From Polyangiaceae bacterium (GTDB taxonomy: Bacteria > Myxococcota_A > Polyangia > Polyangiales > Polyangiaceae): a DNA stretch of 64,000 nt. The stretch's first letter is position 1. Each line of letters starts with the position of its first letter. Below are positions 24,935 to 33,874 of the stretch, piece by piece. The stretch covers positions 22,815 through 86,814 of the forward strand of contig JABTUA010000004.1 in the NCBI GenBank assembly GCA_015075635.1, written 5' to 3'. Made by a program: the position numbers and the translations under genes. The notes beneath the pieces were generated by a model, which was not told where the DNA came from, ran no database searches, and saw nothing but the letters and a program-made list of their open reading frames with translations.

Positions 24935-25825
24935 TCAGCCCTCTACCTCCCCGCTGACCACGCGCTCGTGACCGCCCAGATCCCGGCGCGTCGCGAGCTC
25001 GACGAGCCCGGCTCGCGCGAACAGCTCCCGGACGCGGGGTGCCTGATCGTACTGGACCTCCAGCGCGAGCACGCCGCCGGGGACCAGGCGCGAGACTCCC
25101 TCCGCGACGATGCGCCGGATGACGTCCAGGCCATCGGCCCCGGCGGAGAGCGCGACCTTCGGCTCGAAGTCGCGGATGCCGGCGTCGAGCTTGGCGACGT
25201 CCGCCTCGGGGATGTAGGGCGGGTTGGCCGTGATCAGATCGAAGCGCTCGCTCGCCGGGATCGGCGCGAACAGATCGCCGGCGAGGAAGCGCATGCCGAA
25301 CACGGCGCCCAGGCGCTGCGCGTTTTCGAGCGCCAGCCCGAGCGCCGGCTCCGACACGTCCGTGGCCGTGACGCGCCAGGTGGGTCGCTGCTTGGCGAAG
25401 CTCACCGCGACGCAGCCCGAGCCGGTACACAGGTCGAGCGCGTTGCCGAACATGTAGCGAGCGCGCGTGCGCTCGAGCGCGACCTCGACCAGCGCTTCGG
25501 TGTCGGGCCGGGGGATGAGCACACGCTGGTCCACCTTGAACGACAGCCCGAAGAACTCCCGACGCCCGAGGATGTAGGCGATGGGCTCGCCCAGCCGGCG
25601 CCGCTTGATCAGCTCGCGAAAGCTGCCGAGCTCGCCCGGCGAGAGCGGGCGCTGGCTCTCGACGATGAGCCGGATGCGGTCGAGCCGCAGCGCCTCCGAG
25701 AGCAGGAGCTCCGCGTCCAGGCGCGCGCTCTCGATGTTGCGGCCGCGGAAGTCCTCGGTGGCCCAGGCCAGCACCTTGGCGATGGTCCAGGTTTCGGTCG
25801 CCGGGCTCTCGGTGGCTGCGCTCAT
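24935..25825 (-). CDS. prmC: Peptide chain release factor N5-glutamine methyltransferase
   Basis: This 296-aa protein has the PrmC/HemK layout: an N-terminal helical domain with ARLDAELLLSEAL, the linker IAYILGRREFFGLSF, and a class I methyltransferase fold. The fold contains SAM-binding DLCTGSGCVAVS and the glutamine-binding NPPYIPEAD. It methylates the GGQ glutamine of release factors RF1/RF2 in the cytoplasm. The start overlaps the phosphomannomutase stop by 4 bp, so the two are translationally coupled. No release-factor gene is in the window, whereas prfA often sits next to prmC in other bacteria. Confidence 0.92.
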   Translation of the reverse strand: MSAATESPATETWTIAKVLAWATEDFRGRNIESARLDAELLLSEALRLDRIRLIVESQRPLSPGELGSFRELIKRRRLGEPIAYILGRREFFGLSFKVDQRVLIPRPDTEALVEVALERTRARYMFGNALDLCTGSGCVAVSFAKQRPTWRVTATDVSEPALGLALENAQRLGAVFGMRFLAGDLFAPIPASERFDLITANPPYIPEADVAKLDAGIRDFEPKVALSAGADGLDVIRRIVAEGVSRLVPGGVLALEVQYDQAPRVRELFARAGLVELATRRDLGGHERVVSGEVEG

Positions 25826-27204
25826 GCGCGGCGGCTCTCCGCTTCCCGGCGCGACTCGTCCAGCGCGGCCTCGACCTCGCCGCGCACCTCGCCGAGCCGA
25901 GCCTCGCTCGGCGCTTCGAAGCGCACCACGATGACGGGACCCGTGTTCGAGGCCCGCACCAGACCCCAAGAGCCGTCCGCGTAGGTGATGCGCGCGCCGT
26001 CGATCTCGGTGAGCTCACCCTTGCCGCGCAGGCGCTCCTTGACGCCGGCGACGACGTCGAACTTCAAGGCGTCGGGGCAGTCCACACGGATCTCCGGGGT
26101 GCTGACGCCCTGGGGCAAGTCGGCGAGCAGCTCGACCACGGTCTTGTCGCCGCGCGACAGGATCTCGAGCAGCCGGAGCGCGGCGTAGATGCCGTCGTCG
26201 TAGCCGAAGTAGCGATCGGCGAAGAAGAAGTGCCCGCTCATCTCGCCGGCCAGCACGGCCGACTCCTCCTTCATCTTGGTCTTGATCAGCGAGTGCCCCG
26301 TCTTCCACATGATGGGCTTGCCGCCGTGCTTGGCGATGTCGTCGTAGGTGGACTGCGAGCACTTCACCTCGCCGATGACCGTCGCGCCCTTGCGCTCGCG
26401 CAGGATGTCCCGGGCGAACAGCGCCAGCAGGCGATCGCCCCAGACGATCTCGCCGCTCGCGTCCACGACGCCCATGCGGTCGCCGTCGCCGTCCCAGGCG
26501 ATGCCGACGCGCGCCCCCTTCTCCTTCACCGTGGCGATCAGAACCTCCAGGTTCTTCGGCACCGTGGGGTCCGGGTGGTGGTTGGGGAACGAGCCGTTCA
26601 TGTCGCAGTAGAGCGCCACCGGCGAGAGCCCGGTGTCGCGCAGCGCCCGAACCCCGAGCGGTCCGGCGGCGCCGTTGCCGGCGTCGATCACCACGGTCAT
26701 CTCTTTCCGCGCCAGGCGGACGCGCTTGCGCAGCTCGTCCAGGTAGGCCTCCTCGATGGGGCAGCTCTCGAGCGAGCCCCGAGGCCCGAGCGGCTCGCTC
26801 GAGCTCTCGACGTATTCGGCGAGCTTCTGGAGGTCGGCGCCGAAGAACGACGCCTTGCCCTTCATGATCTTGAAGCCGTTCTCGTCGCCGGGGTTGTGGC
26901 TCCCCGTGATCATCACGCCGCCGTCGGCGTCGAGGTGGTGAACCCCGAAGTACATCAGCGGCGTCGGCCCGACGCCCACGTCCACCACCTCCGCGCCGGC
27001 CTCGATGAGGCCGTGCACCAGCGCCTCGAACAGCCGCGGTCCGGAGCGCCGGCAGTCGCGGCACACCACGACACGCGGGTGGGCCTTCGTCGCAGGGCGG
27101 AGCATCTTGGCGAGACCGCGGCCGATCTTCCGGACCAGGTCGTCGGTCAGGTCACGGTCGGCGACCCCGCGAATGTCGTACTCGCGAAACACGTGGGCGC
27201 TCAT
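25822..27204 (-). CDS. Phosphomannomutase/phosphoglucomutase
   Basis: This 460-aa protein belongs to the alpha-D-phosphohexomutase family (AlgC/ManB type). Motifs in order are the N-terminal FREYDIRGVA, the catalytic phosphoserine loop MITGSHNPGDENGFK, the metal loop AWDGDGDRMG, the sugar-specificity loop GEMSGHFFF and the phosphate-binding segment RASNTGPVIVVRFEA. It interconverts 1- and 6-phosphates of mannose or glucose for exopolysaccharide, LPS or glycoprotein precursors. The ATG at 27204 starts MSAHVFREYDIRG, the usual N-terminal position. Confidence 0.92.
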   Translation of the reverse strand: MSAHVFREYDIRGVADRDLTDDLVRKIGRGLAKMLRPATKAHPRVVVCRDCRRSGPRLFEALVHGLIEAGAEVVDVGVGPTPLMYFGVHHLDADGGVMITGSHNPGDENGFKIMKGKASFFGADLQKLAEYVESSSEPLGPRGSLESCPIEEAYLDELRKRVRLARKEMTVVIDAGNGAAGPLGVRALRDTGLSPVALYCDMNGSFPNHHPDPTVPKNLEVLIATVKEKGARVGIAWDGDGDRMGVVDASGEIVWGDRLLALFARDILRERKGATVIGEVKCSQSTYDDIAKHGGKPIMWKTGHSLIKTKMKEESAVLAGEMSGHFFFADRYFGYDDGIYAALRLLEILSRGDKTVVELLADLPQGVSTPEIRVDCPDALKFDVVAGVKERLRGKGELTEIDGARITYADGSWGLVRASNTGPVIVVRFEAPSEARLGEVRGEVEAALDESRREAESRRA

Positions 27205-27260
27205 GGGACGCGGGACCATACACTCAAAAGCCTTGCCAGTCAGGCGACGTGCGCCGAGCT

Positions 27261-27704
27261 TCACTGAGCCGCGGCGCCGCCCGGCTTGTACTTCTGCGCC
27301 GGCCGCCCGCAGCTCACCGGCTCGGCGCACGCGCGCTGCGCCTTCTCCGGCGTGAGCTCGTCCACGTTGTTCGGGTACCAGTACGCGCGCAACACTTGCA
27401 GCGCGCCGGCTTGGGGCCACGACATGCTGACCGGACGGTAGTAGCAGCCCTTCGGCGGTACGACCCAGGCGCCGCTCTGCCACTCCCAGCGCCCCGCGAC
27501 CCAGTCCCAGTGACCGTCGAGCCAGACGCAGTCCTCGTTGTCCGGCCGCTCCGGCACCACCTCCGCGACCGCGGGCGGCGGTGGGTACTCGACGCTCACG
27601 ATGAGGGCCGCGTTGCCAGGGTGCGGACCGGTGGGCGGTCCCGGAATGCCCGAGCTGCAGGCGAGCCCCAAGAGCCCGAGCAACGTCAGCGAGCGGCGCG
27701 CCAT
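27261..27704 (-). CDS. Lipoprotein with YXWGXW-like repeat
   Basis: This 147-aa protein has a lipoprotein signal (MARRSLTLLGLLGLACSSG, lipobox GLAC) and a domain with tryptophan repeats WLDGHWDW, GRWEWQSGAWVVPP and later YWYPN. This fits the YXWGXW-repeat family of small periplasmic lipoproteins. Two to three cysteines in the second half could form a disulfide. The ATG shares one base with the stop of the prepilin peptidase gene (TGATG), so the two are cotranscribed. Function unknown. Confidence 0.65.
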   Translation of the reverse strand: MARRSLTLLGLLGLACSSGIPGPPTGPHPGNAALIVSVEYPPPPAVAEVVPERPDNEDCVWLDGHWDWVAGRWEWQSGAWVVPPKGCYYRPVSMSWPQAGALQVLRAYWYPNNVDELTPEKAQRACAEPVSCGRPAQKYKPGGAAAQ

Positions 27705-28675
27705 CACATCACCCAGAAATACCCCAGGTAGGTCTCGACGATGACCTTGCCGAACAACATGAACTCCAGCGTCGCCAGCACCAAGAACGGGCCGAAAGGC
27801 AGCCGCGACTGGCCCAGGCCTTCCTCTGCCTCTTCGCCGATCGGATCCGCGGCGAGCTCCTCCTCCAGCTCCCGGCGCTCCTCGTCCGTCTCGGCCTCCT
27901 CGATGGCGCGCAGGAGCTCCTCGCGCTCGAGCTTCACCGCCGCCGGCTCCTCGATCTTGCCCTGCGTGACGAACACGACGACGGCTGCGATGGTGCCCTG
28001 CACCGCACCGGCCAGGAGGGCGAACACGGCCCCGGGCCAGCCGAACCACGCTCCCGCGAGCATGGTGAGCTTCGCGTCACCGATGCCCATGCCGGCCCTG
28101 CCGCGGAGCTTCTTGTAGAGCACGTCGAACGGCAGCCAGATCATCACGAAGCCAATGGCAGCGCCGAGCAGCGATTCGGTCCAGGTGACCTCCTGCCGGA
28201 GCGGGACGGTGAGCACGCCGAGCAGCGTGCCGCCCAGCGTGATTTCGTCCGGCAGAATCATGTACTCGAGGTCGATGAACGCCGCGGCCAGGAGCCCGAG
28301 CGCCAGCGCAAAGTAAGGCAGGAACAAGACGAGCGCCTTCCACCAGAGCGTCTCCGGCGGCAGCGTGGCGACGCGCACCTCGAAGACCGCCCAGGCCGCG
28401 AGCCCGCCCAGCGCCTCGACCAGCGGGTAGCGCGGCGAGATGCGCGCGCCGCAGCAGCGCGCCTTCCCCAGGAGCAGCAGCCAGCCGAAGACGGGCAGGT
28501 TGTCGAAGGCTCGGATCGCCTTGCCGCAGTGGGGGCAGCGCGACGGCGGGTACGCCAGGTTCTCTCCGCGCGGCAGCCGGTAGATGACGACGTTCAAGAA
28601 GCTGCCGAAGGCGAGCCCCAGCGCGACGACCGTCGCGGCCTGGAACCAATACGGCAGCTCCCCGAGCGTGGGCAC
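27704..28675 (-). CDS. pilD: Type IV prepilin peptidase / N-methyltransferase (A24 family)
   Basis: This 323-aa integral membrane protein cleaves the leader of type IV pilins and pseudopilins. The N-terminal methyltransferase-type part has GSFLNVVIYRLPRG and paired cysteines CPHC and ARCCGARIS. The two catalytic aspartates lie in FIDLEYMILPDE and GMGIGDAKL. A charged cytoplasmic insert of about 70 residues (ERRELEEELAADP) precedes a last hydrophobic segment; it makes this protein longer than the usual 260-290 aa. The GTG at 28675 follows a GGAGAGGA site. Myxobacterial twitching and secretion systems need this enzyme; no pilin gene is in the window. Confidence 0.88.
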   Translation of the reverse strand: MPTLGELPYWFQAATVVALGLAFGSFLNVVIYRLPRGENLAYPPSRCPHCGKAIRAFDNLPVFGWLLLLGKARCCGARISPRYPLVEALGGLAAWAVFEVRVATLPPETLWWKALVLFLPYFALALGLLAAAFIDLEYMILPDEITLGGTLLGVLTVPLRQEVTWTESLLGAAIGFVMIWLPFDVLYKKLRGRAGMGIGDAKLTMLAGAWFGWPGAVFALLAGAVQGTIAAVVVFVTQGKIEEPAAVKLEREELLRAIEEAETDEERRELEEELAADPIGEEAEEGLGQSRLPFGPFLVLATLEFMLFGKVIVETYLGYFWVM

Positions 28676-28686
28676 GTCCTCTCCGG

Positions 28687-28947
28687 TTACTCCCCCGCGA
28701 GCAAGGCGTCGAGCTTCCCGGCGCGCTCCAGCAGGTGAAGCTCCAGGTACCCGCCGATGGGGCGCTCACCGATGAAGATCTGGGGCACCGTCTGGAGACC
28801 GGTAACCTGCAACAGCCAGGCGCGCCGTTCGGCGTCCCCGGAGACGTCGATCTCCTCGAACGGGACACCCTTCTTCACCAGGAGGCGCTTGGCCAGCATG
28901 CAGTACCCGCAGAACTTCGTGCGGTACATGACGACCCGGGCGGCCAT
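28687..28947 (-). CDS. Glutaredoxin
   Basis: This 86-aa protein has a thioredoxin fold with the dithiol active site KFCGYC, the cis-proline segment TVPQIFIGERPIGG and the glutathione-contact phrase. The length fits the GrxC type, which reduces disulfides or glutathionylated proteins in the cytoplasm. The ATG at 28947 starts MAARVVMYRTKFCGYC. The upstream codons to 29133 overlap the divergent clp start and were rejected. The prepilin peptidase gene starts 11 bases after its stop, on the same strand. Confidence 0.88.
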   Translation of the reverse strand: MAARVVMYRTKFCGYCMLAKRLLVKKGVPFEEIDVSGDAERRAWLLQVTGLQTVPQIFIGERPIGGYLELHLLERAGKLDALLAGE

Positions 28948-29010
28948 TCTCTTCCCCAAGCCTACGGCGCTCTCCCCGTCCTGCCCAGGTCGCGATAAGT
29001 TCGGCCGGCC

Positions 29011-31617
29011 ATGCCGAGCTCGGAAACGACCACTCTCTCCCTGGAACGCTACGCGCCCGACGCCAAGGGGCTCGTCGCGGGAGCCCAAGCCATCGCCGAC
29101 GAGCGCAAGCACCCCGAGGTGCTGCCCCTGCACCTGCTCGTGCGGATGCTCGAGCGCGAGCCGGGCGTGGTGGCGGTCTTCCGCTCCGCGAACGTGGACG
29201 TGGTCGAGCTACAGTCCGCGTGCGAGCGCGCGCTCGGGCAGCTGCCGAGCAGCAAAGAGCCGGCCTACCTGTCGGCGTCGATGCTCGACCTCTTGGAGCG
29301 CGCGGGGCGCGAGGCGGAGCGCGAGCGCAGCGGCAGCGTGGCGCTCGAGCACCTGCTGAACGCTTTGTCGCAGGAGATCCGCGGACCCGCCGGCGAGATC
29401 CTGGGAGCGATGGGCATCGCGCCGGGCTCGCTTCGAGGTCACCTCTCCGCGTTGCGCTCGGTGCCGAGGTCGAGCCCGCGCAAGCCGGCGACCGGAGCCG
29501 CGTCCGCCGAGCAGTTCACCCACGACTGGGTCGAGGACGCCCGGGCGGGACGTCTGGATCCGGTGATCGGCCGCGACGGCGAGGTCCGCCGACTGACCAC
29601 GATCCTGGAGCGGCGGCAGAAGAACAACACGCTGCTCGTCGGCGAGCCCGGTGTGGGCAAGGGCGCGGTGATCTCGGGTCTCGCACAGCGCATCGCGGAC
29701 GGCGACGTGCCGACCACGCTGGCGGGCGTGCGCCTCTTGGAGATCGACGCGGCCGCCCTGGTCGCGGGCACGCGGCTGCGCAGCGACGTGGACGAGCGCA
29801 TGCGCGGCCTGCTCGCCTCGCTGGCCGACGACAAACGCGGACAGCCGGTGCTGGTCGCCCGCGGGATGGACCAGCTCTTCGGCCAAGGGCCCGCCGGCAC
29901 CGCCGTCGGCGACTTCCTGAAATCCCCGCTCGCGCGCGGGGAAATCCGCATGCTCGCCACCACCACGCCGGAGGGCCTGCGCAAGATCGCCGACAAGGAC
30001 CCCACCGTCCTCCGAGCGTTCACCACGCTGCCAATCGACGAGCCCAGCGTGGACGGCGCCATCGAGATCCTGCGCGGCGTCACCAGTCGCTACGAGGACC
30101 GCCACCAGGTGGAGATCAGCGAAGGCGCCATCGGCTCCGCGGTGCGCCTGGCCAAGCGTTACCTCCAGGATCGCTTCCTGCCCGACAGCGCCATCGACCT
30201 GCTCGACGAGACCGCCGCCGCCAAGCGCGTCGAGACCGACGGCATCCCCGCCCCCGTGGACGCGGCGATGCGCCGCGCGGAGTCGCTGAAGGCCCAGCTG
30301 CACTCGCTGGAGCGCACGGAGGACGCGGCGACCCGCGCCACCCGCGACAAGCTCGCGGCAGAGCTCGCCCAGCTCGAGCCGAAGGTCACGGAGATGAAGA
30401 GCAAGCTCGAGTCGCGACGGGGCGCCGTGGCCGCGGTGCGCGCGCTGAAGAACGAGCTCGACTCGGCGCGCGCCGCGCTGGAAGAAGCCCGCGCCAAGAA
30501 GGAGTTCGCCAAGCTGGGCGAGCTGGAGCACGTCACGCTCCCTGAGCTGGAGAAGCGCCACCGCGCCGCCGAGGACGCCGCGCGCAGCGCCGGCGTGCTC
30601 GAAGAGGGCTCGCGTCTGGTCACCGAAGGCGACGTGGCCGCGACGCTCGCCATCTGGACCGGCATCCCGGTGGCGAAGATGCTGGAGGGCGAGGCCGACA
30701 AGCTCTTGAAGATGGAGACCCGCCTCGAGCAGCGCGTCGTCGGCCAGGACGAAGCCGTGAAGGCCATCGCCCGCGCGGTGCGCCGCGGCCGCGTCGGCCT
30801 GCGAGATCCGGGCAAGCCCATCGGCAGCTTCCTTTTCCTCGGCCCGAGCGGCGTCGGCAAGACGGAGCTCGGCAAGGCCCTGGCCGAGTTCCTCTTCGAC
30901 GACGAGGCCGCCCTCACCCGCCTGGACATGAGCGAGTTCATGGAGCGCCACATGGCCCAGCGCCTGATCGGCGCGCCCCCCGGCTACGCGGACAGCGAGC
31001 AAGGCGGCTTCCTCACCGAGGCAGTGCGCCGCCGCCCCTACTCCGTCCTGCTCTTCGACGAGGTCGAAAAAGCCCACCAGGACGTGTTCAACCTGCTCCT
31101 GCAAGTGCTCGACGACGGCCGCCTCACCGACGGCCGCGGCCGCAGCGCCGACTTCTCGAACACGGTCGTGATCATGACCAGCAACATCGGCTCGCAGCGC
31201 ATCCTGGAGACCGATCCCAAGCTGTTCGAGTCCGAAGACGGCCGCGAGGCCCTGCGCGACGTGCTGGTCGGCCAGCTCGGCGAGTTCTTCCGCCCCGAGT
31301 TCCTGAACCGCATCGACGACGTGGTCGTGTTCCGCTCCCTGACCAAGGTCGATCTGCGCAAGATCGTGGACATCCAACTGCGCCGCCTGGACAAGCTCCT
31401 CTCCGACCGCCAGGTGAAGCTCGAGCTCAGCGAAGAGGCGAAGCTCCGCCTGGTCGATCTCGGCTACGAGCCGGCGCTCGGAGCGCGTCCCTTGCGGAGA
31501 GCGATCTTGAAGCAGGTGCAGGATCCCCTGGCGGAGTCCTTGCTCGGCAACAAGTACGCGGAGGGCACGAGCATCAAGGTGGGGCTCGACGGGGAGAAGT
31601 TCACGTTCACGGGGTGA
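29011..31617 (+). CDS. ClpB-like AAA+ ATPase with degenerate first ATPase domain
   Basis: This 868-aa Clp/Hsp100 protein has an N-terminal double-Clp domain (about residues 5-150), a first AAA+ domain (about 170-390), a shortened coiled coil (about 400-510) and a second AAA+ domain plus C-terminal D2-small domain. In the first domain Walker A reads GEPGVGKG (211-218), lacking the Thr. The Walker B place reads VLVARGMDQL without the DE pair. The pore loop lacks the usual Tyr (TRLRSD instead of KYRG). The second domain keeps GPSGVGKT, LLFDEVEKAH and sensor GSQR, so only it should hydrolyse ATP. The coiled coil is shorter than in disaggregase ClpB. Its 3' end is duplicated at 33335. Confidence 0.85.
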   Translation: MPSSETTTLSLERYAPDAKGLVAGAQAIADERKHPEVLPLHLLVRMLEREPGVVAVFRSANVDVVELQSACERALGQLPSSKEPAYLSASMLDLLERAGREAERERSGSVALEHLLNALSQEIRGPAGEILGAMGIAPGSLRGHLSALRSVPRSSPRKPATGAASAEQFTHDWVEDARAGRLDPVIGRDGEVRRLTTILERRQKNNTLLVGEPGVGKGAVISGLAQRIADGDVPTTLAGVRLLEIDAAALVAGTRLRSDVDERMRGLLASLADDKRGQPVLVARGMDQLFGQGPAGTAVGDFLKSPLARGEIRMLATTTPEGLRKIADKDPTVLRAFTTLPIDEPSVDGAIEILRGVTSRYEDRHQVEISEGAIGSAVRLAKRYLQDRFLPDSAIDLLDETAAAKRVETDGIPAPVDAAMRRAESLKAQLHSLERTEDAATRATRDKLAAELAQLEPKVTEMKSKLESRRGAVAAVRALKNELDSARAALEEARAKKEFAKLGELEHVTLPELEKRHRAAEDAARSAGVLEEGSRLVTEGDVAATLAIWTGIPVAKMLEGEADKLLKMETRLEQRVVGQDEAVKAIARAVRRGRVGLRDPGKPIGSFLFLGPSGVGKTELGKALAEFLFDDEAALTRLDMSEFMERHMAQRLIGAPPGYADSEQGGFLTEAVRRRPYSVLLFDEVEKAHQDVFNLLLQVLDDGRLTDGRGRSADFSNTVVIMTSNIGSQRILETDPKLFESEDGREALRDVLVGQLGEFFRPEFLNRIDDVVVFRSLTKVDLRKIVDIQLRRLDKLLSDRQVKLELSEEAKLRLVDLGYEPALGARPLRRAILKQVQDPLAESLLGNKYAEGTSIKVGLDGEKFTFTG

Positions 31618-31683
31618 GGGTGGGCTCGCGGACCCTGACGCTGGCGGTCATTCTCTCCGCCGTCTTCGCAGGCTGCTGGGGAG
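31287..31683 (+). repeat. Direct repeat, copy 1 (397 bp)
   Basis: This covers the last 330 bases of the clp gene and the first 70 bases of the lipoprotein gene. It matches 33335-33731 with no gaps at a fixed offset of 2048 bases. The first ~185 and last ~80 bases are identical or nearly so; the middle ~130 bases differ mostly at synonymous sites. Confidence 0.9.
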
Positions 31684-32000
31684 AAACCGAGCGCGACCCC
31701 GCCGTCGAGGAAGACCCCTGCGCCGTCTTCGAGGAGAAGGCGCCGTGCTGCGCGCGCATCGAATGCGTTTGGCTCGGTCAGCAGAGCGATGTCGGCCCCG
31801 GCTGTGTCACGCCCAAGCACTGCGGGGCGCACGCGAGCTGTGGTCCAGGGAGGAAGTGCATCGATCGCTGGTACGGCGGCTGGACCCCCTGCGGCCAGTT
31901 CTTCTACTCCGGGTATGACGTGACGTTCTGCGCGGACTTCTGCCCCATCGACGGACTCGAGGTGGACGGCAGATGCATACAAGTCTGGGAGGGCGATTAG
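31614..32000 (+). CDS. Small Cys-rich lipoprotein
   Basis: This 128-aa protein starts with a GTG inside the clp stop (GTGA overlap). The signal peptide ends at lipobox FAGCWG (Cys at about residue 21), followed by a mature part with fourteen cysteines, including CCARIEC, CGAHASCGPGRKC and CADFC. Even numbers and spacing suggest disulfide-bonded surface modules. Function unknown. The gene's first 70 bases lie within the 397-bp direct repeat, and a truncated copy of its start is at 33662. Confidence 0.6.
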   Translation: MRVGSRTLTLAVILSAVFAGCWGETERDPAVEEDPCAVFEEKAPCCARIECVWLGQQSDVGPGCVTPKHCGAHASCGPGRKCIDRWYGGWTPCGQFFYSGYDVTFCADFCPIDGLEVDGRCIQVWEGD

Positions 32001-32608
32001 CGCTGCGCGAGAAGTCCACGCGCTGGTGCGGGCGAGAAGCGACGCATACCCCCATGCGACTATGAGGGGGCGGTTCAGTCAAAGGCACACGTGTTCGTGG
32101 CCCCTGACGTTCTTGAGGTTGCGCAGGCTGCAAGGCCCGACTGTCCGCGCTCGTGATGGCGCAAAGGTGGAGGTCGGTTGACGGGGTGCAATCGCGCAGG
32201 CGGGGTCGAGGCCAGCGGACGCCGTTCACCCGGAGCGGCTGGGCCGCACTCACCGTCTCTGGACAGCCGTTGCTCGGCTCTCGGCTTGTCTCGAAAGCTC
32301 CACCTGGCAAACGACCCGCTCTTGCCGACGCGCTGGCCGGACTGCATAGACTTAGGCGTGCTCGTGGTCGGCAAGCGAGACCAGCTGCCCAGAGACGTCT
32401 TGGTCGCGGGCTTTGGCGGACGGGGGGTACCGGTCGAGAACGCGCACGCGCTTCAAAGCGCGGCTGCTGGACTGCCGGCGGATGCCGTCTCCCCGTGAGA
32501 GCCGGGCCGCCGCAGTCTTCCGCGCGTGTGCGCGGGCTGATCACGTGGCCGCATGCGCAGGCTACGCACCAGAGCTTCTGGAGAAAGGTTGTTCTGGTGA
32601 CGAAGTAG
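32001..32608. other. Gene-free stretch between repeat copies
   Basis: No convincing gene is seen here. Open frames on both strands (for example 32178-32498 plus) have low-complexity or unfamiliar composition and no ribosome binding site or family motif. A weak hairpin of C- and G-runs near 32049-32070, just after the lipoprotein gene, could end its transcript. The stretch may be decayed sequence. Confidence 0.4.
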
Positions 32609-33074
32609 CTACATGTCTCCGACAAAGGGAACCTGGCAGCCAGCGCCCTGGCCGAAGTCGTAGCCGCATGGACCGCTGGGACTGAAGCAACACTTGACGG
32701 TTGGTGGAGTGGGGATGGGCAACGGGCATGACTCAGGGTTGCAGGTCCCGCCCCCCGGCGCCAGCGCCGCCGACGCTCGCGTCGCCAGCGTTGCCGCTTC
32801 CCCCCGTGGCGTCGCCCCCTGTGCCACGACTAGTGCCACCGGTACCGCCGGCACTTGCGCCGCCAGTGTTTGCGCCGCCGTTGCCCCCCCCGCCGCCAGC
32901 GGCAACACCGCCAGTGCTTGCGCCGCTATCGTTCGCGCCCCCAATGCCACGCCCGCTGTCGTCACCCCCGCAAGACACGGCTGATAGGAGTCCACTCAGC
33001 ATCACCGCGGCCGCAGCGTCGCTGACCACAAAGATGCCGGAATCACGCACGGCAGTTCCCTCTTGGCTGAGCAT
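32609..33074 (-). pseudogene. Lipoprotein gene with apparent frameshift
   Basis: The reverse strand encodes a signal with LLSAVSCGGD (lipobox AVSC) and a long Gly/Ser/Ala linker (GGANTGGASAGG-like), ending in GAGAGG. The frame then shifts at a run of six G's (plus-strand C's near 32752-32757). The other frame continues TCNPESCPLP and a Cys module CCFSPSGPCGYDFGQGAGC to a stop at 32609. This linker-plus-Cys-module design is typical of myxobacterial lipoproteins, so one gene was probably intended. Either a one-base indel or a sequencing error in the G run explains the break. The start is uncertain (ATG 33074, or later GTG/ATG codons). Confidence 0.5.
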
Positions 33075-33334
33075 AGCGCGAACGCACCCGAAGGACTGCA
33101 GAAACCTCAAGGGCACAGGGGTTGCACCACGGCGGGCGGCACGCTCGCCGCGCCAGATCACCAGCGCTGTCATCTGCGGGGGCGATACAGTCGAGAAGCG
33201 ACGCGTCCCCTCCATGCGCGCAGCGCGCGCCACCGGCAGGGCGCCATGGTCTTGGCACAACTTCAACCGGCGCGCGCTGCCGCATAAGGGGGGGACCGGC
33301 GCCGCGAAGCGGCGACGAGGGCGGGGCAACACAA

Positions 33335-33731
33335 CTTCCGCCCCGAGTTCCTGAACCGCATCGACGACGTGGTCGTGTTCCGCTCCCTGACCAAGGTCGA
33401 TCTGCGCAAGATCGTGGACATCCAACTGCGCCGCCTGGACAAGCTCCTCTCCGACCGCCAGGTGAAGCTCGAGCTCAGCGAAGAGGCGAAGCTCCGCCTG
33501 GTCGATCTCGGCTACGAGCCGGCCCTGGGCGCGCGCCCGCTCCGCCGCGCGATCTTGAAGCAGGTGCAAGATCCGCTGGCGGAGGCGCTGCTCGGCAACA
33601 AATACGCGGGGGGCACGAGCATCAAGGTGGGGCTCGAGGGGGAGAGGTTTACGTTCACGGGGTGAGGGTGGGCTCGCGGACCCTGACGCTGGCGGTCATT
33701 CTCTCCGCCGTCTTCGCAGGCTGCTGGGGAG
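33335..33731 (+). repeat. Direct repeat, copy 2 (397 bp)
   Basis: This is the second copy of 31287-31683, in the same orientation. It begins abruptly within clp coding sequence and ends just after the lipobox codons of the lipoprotein gene. Confidence 0.9.
33336..33665 (+). pseudogene. Clp C-terminal fragment (duplicate)
   Basis: This open frame of about 110 codons corresponds to the last 110 residues of the ClpB-like protein at 29011, from FRPEFLNRIDD to the stop. No start codon with a ribosome binding site, N-terminal part or ATPase motif is present, so it cannot be a working ATPase. Within it ALGARPLRRA is encoded by quite different codons from copy 1. There are about four conservative amino-acid changes near the end (such as Ser to Ala and Asp to Glu). 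Confidence 0.8.
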
Positions 33732-33799
33732 TGGAAACGATCCTGGATTTGCGCCGCGTTCTGATCACTGTCGCAGGACCGATAACTCCACGGAACTAG
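33662..33799 (+). pseudogene. Truncated copy of the Cys-rich lipoprotein start
   Basis: The first 24 codons equal the signal peptide and lipobox of the gene at 31614 (up to GCWG). Homology then stops and the frame continues with unrelated codons to a stop at 33799. The resulting 45-aa product would be an exported stub without the Cys modules. It is a product of the 397-bp duplication. Confidence 0.6.
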
Positions 33800-33874
33800 C
33801 CGCGTTCCGTCGAGCCTCGTCGCGTTCGAGAGGCCGCGCTTTCGCGCGATCGTCTCCACTGGAGTGTACGCGAC

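Noticed and set aside
32178..32498. Possible 106-aa gene between the repeat copies
   Set aside because: No ribosome binding site, no family motif and overlap with other equally weak frames; reported only as a gene-free stretch.
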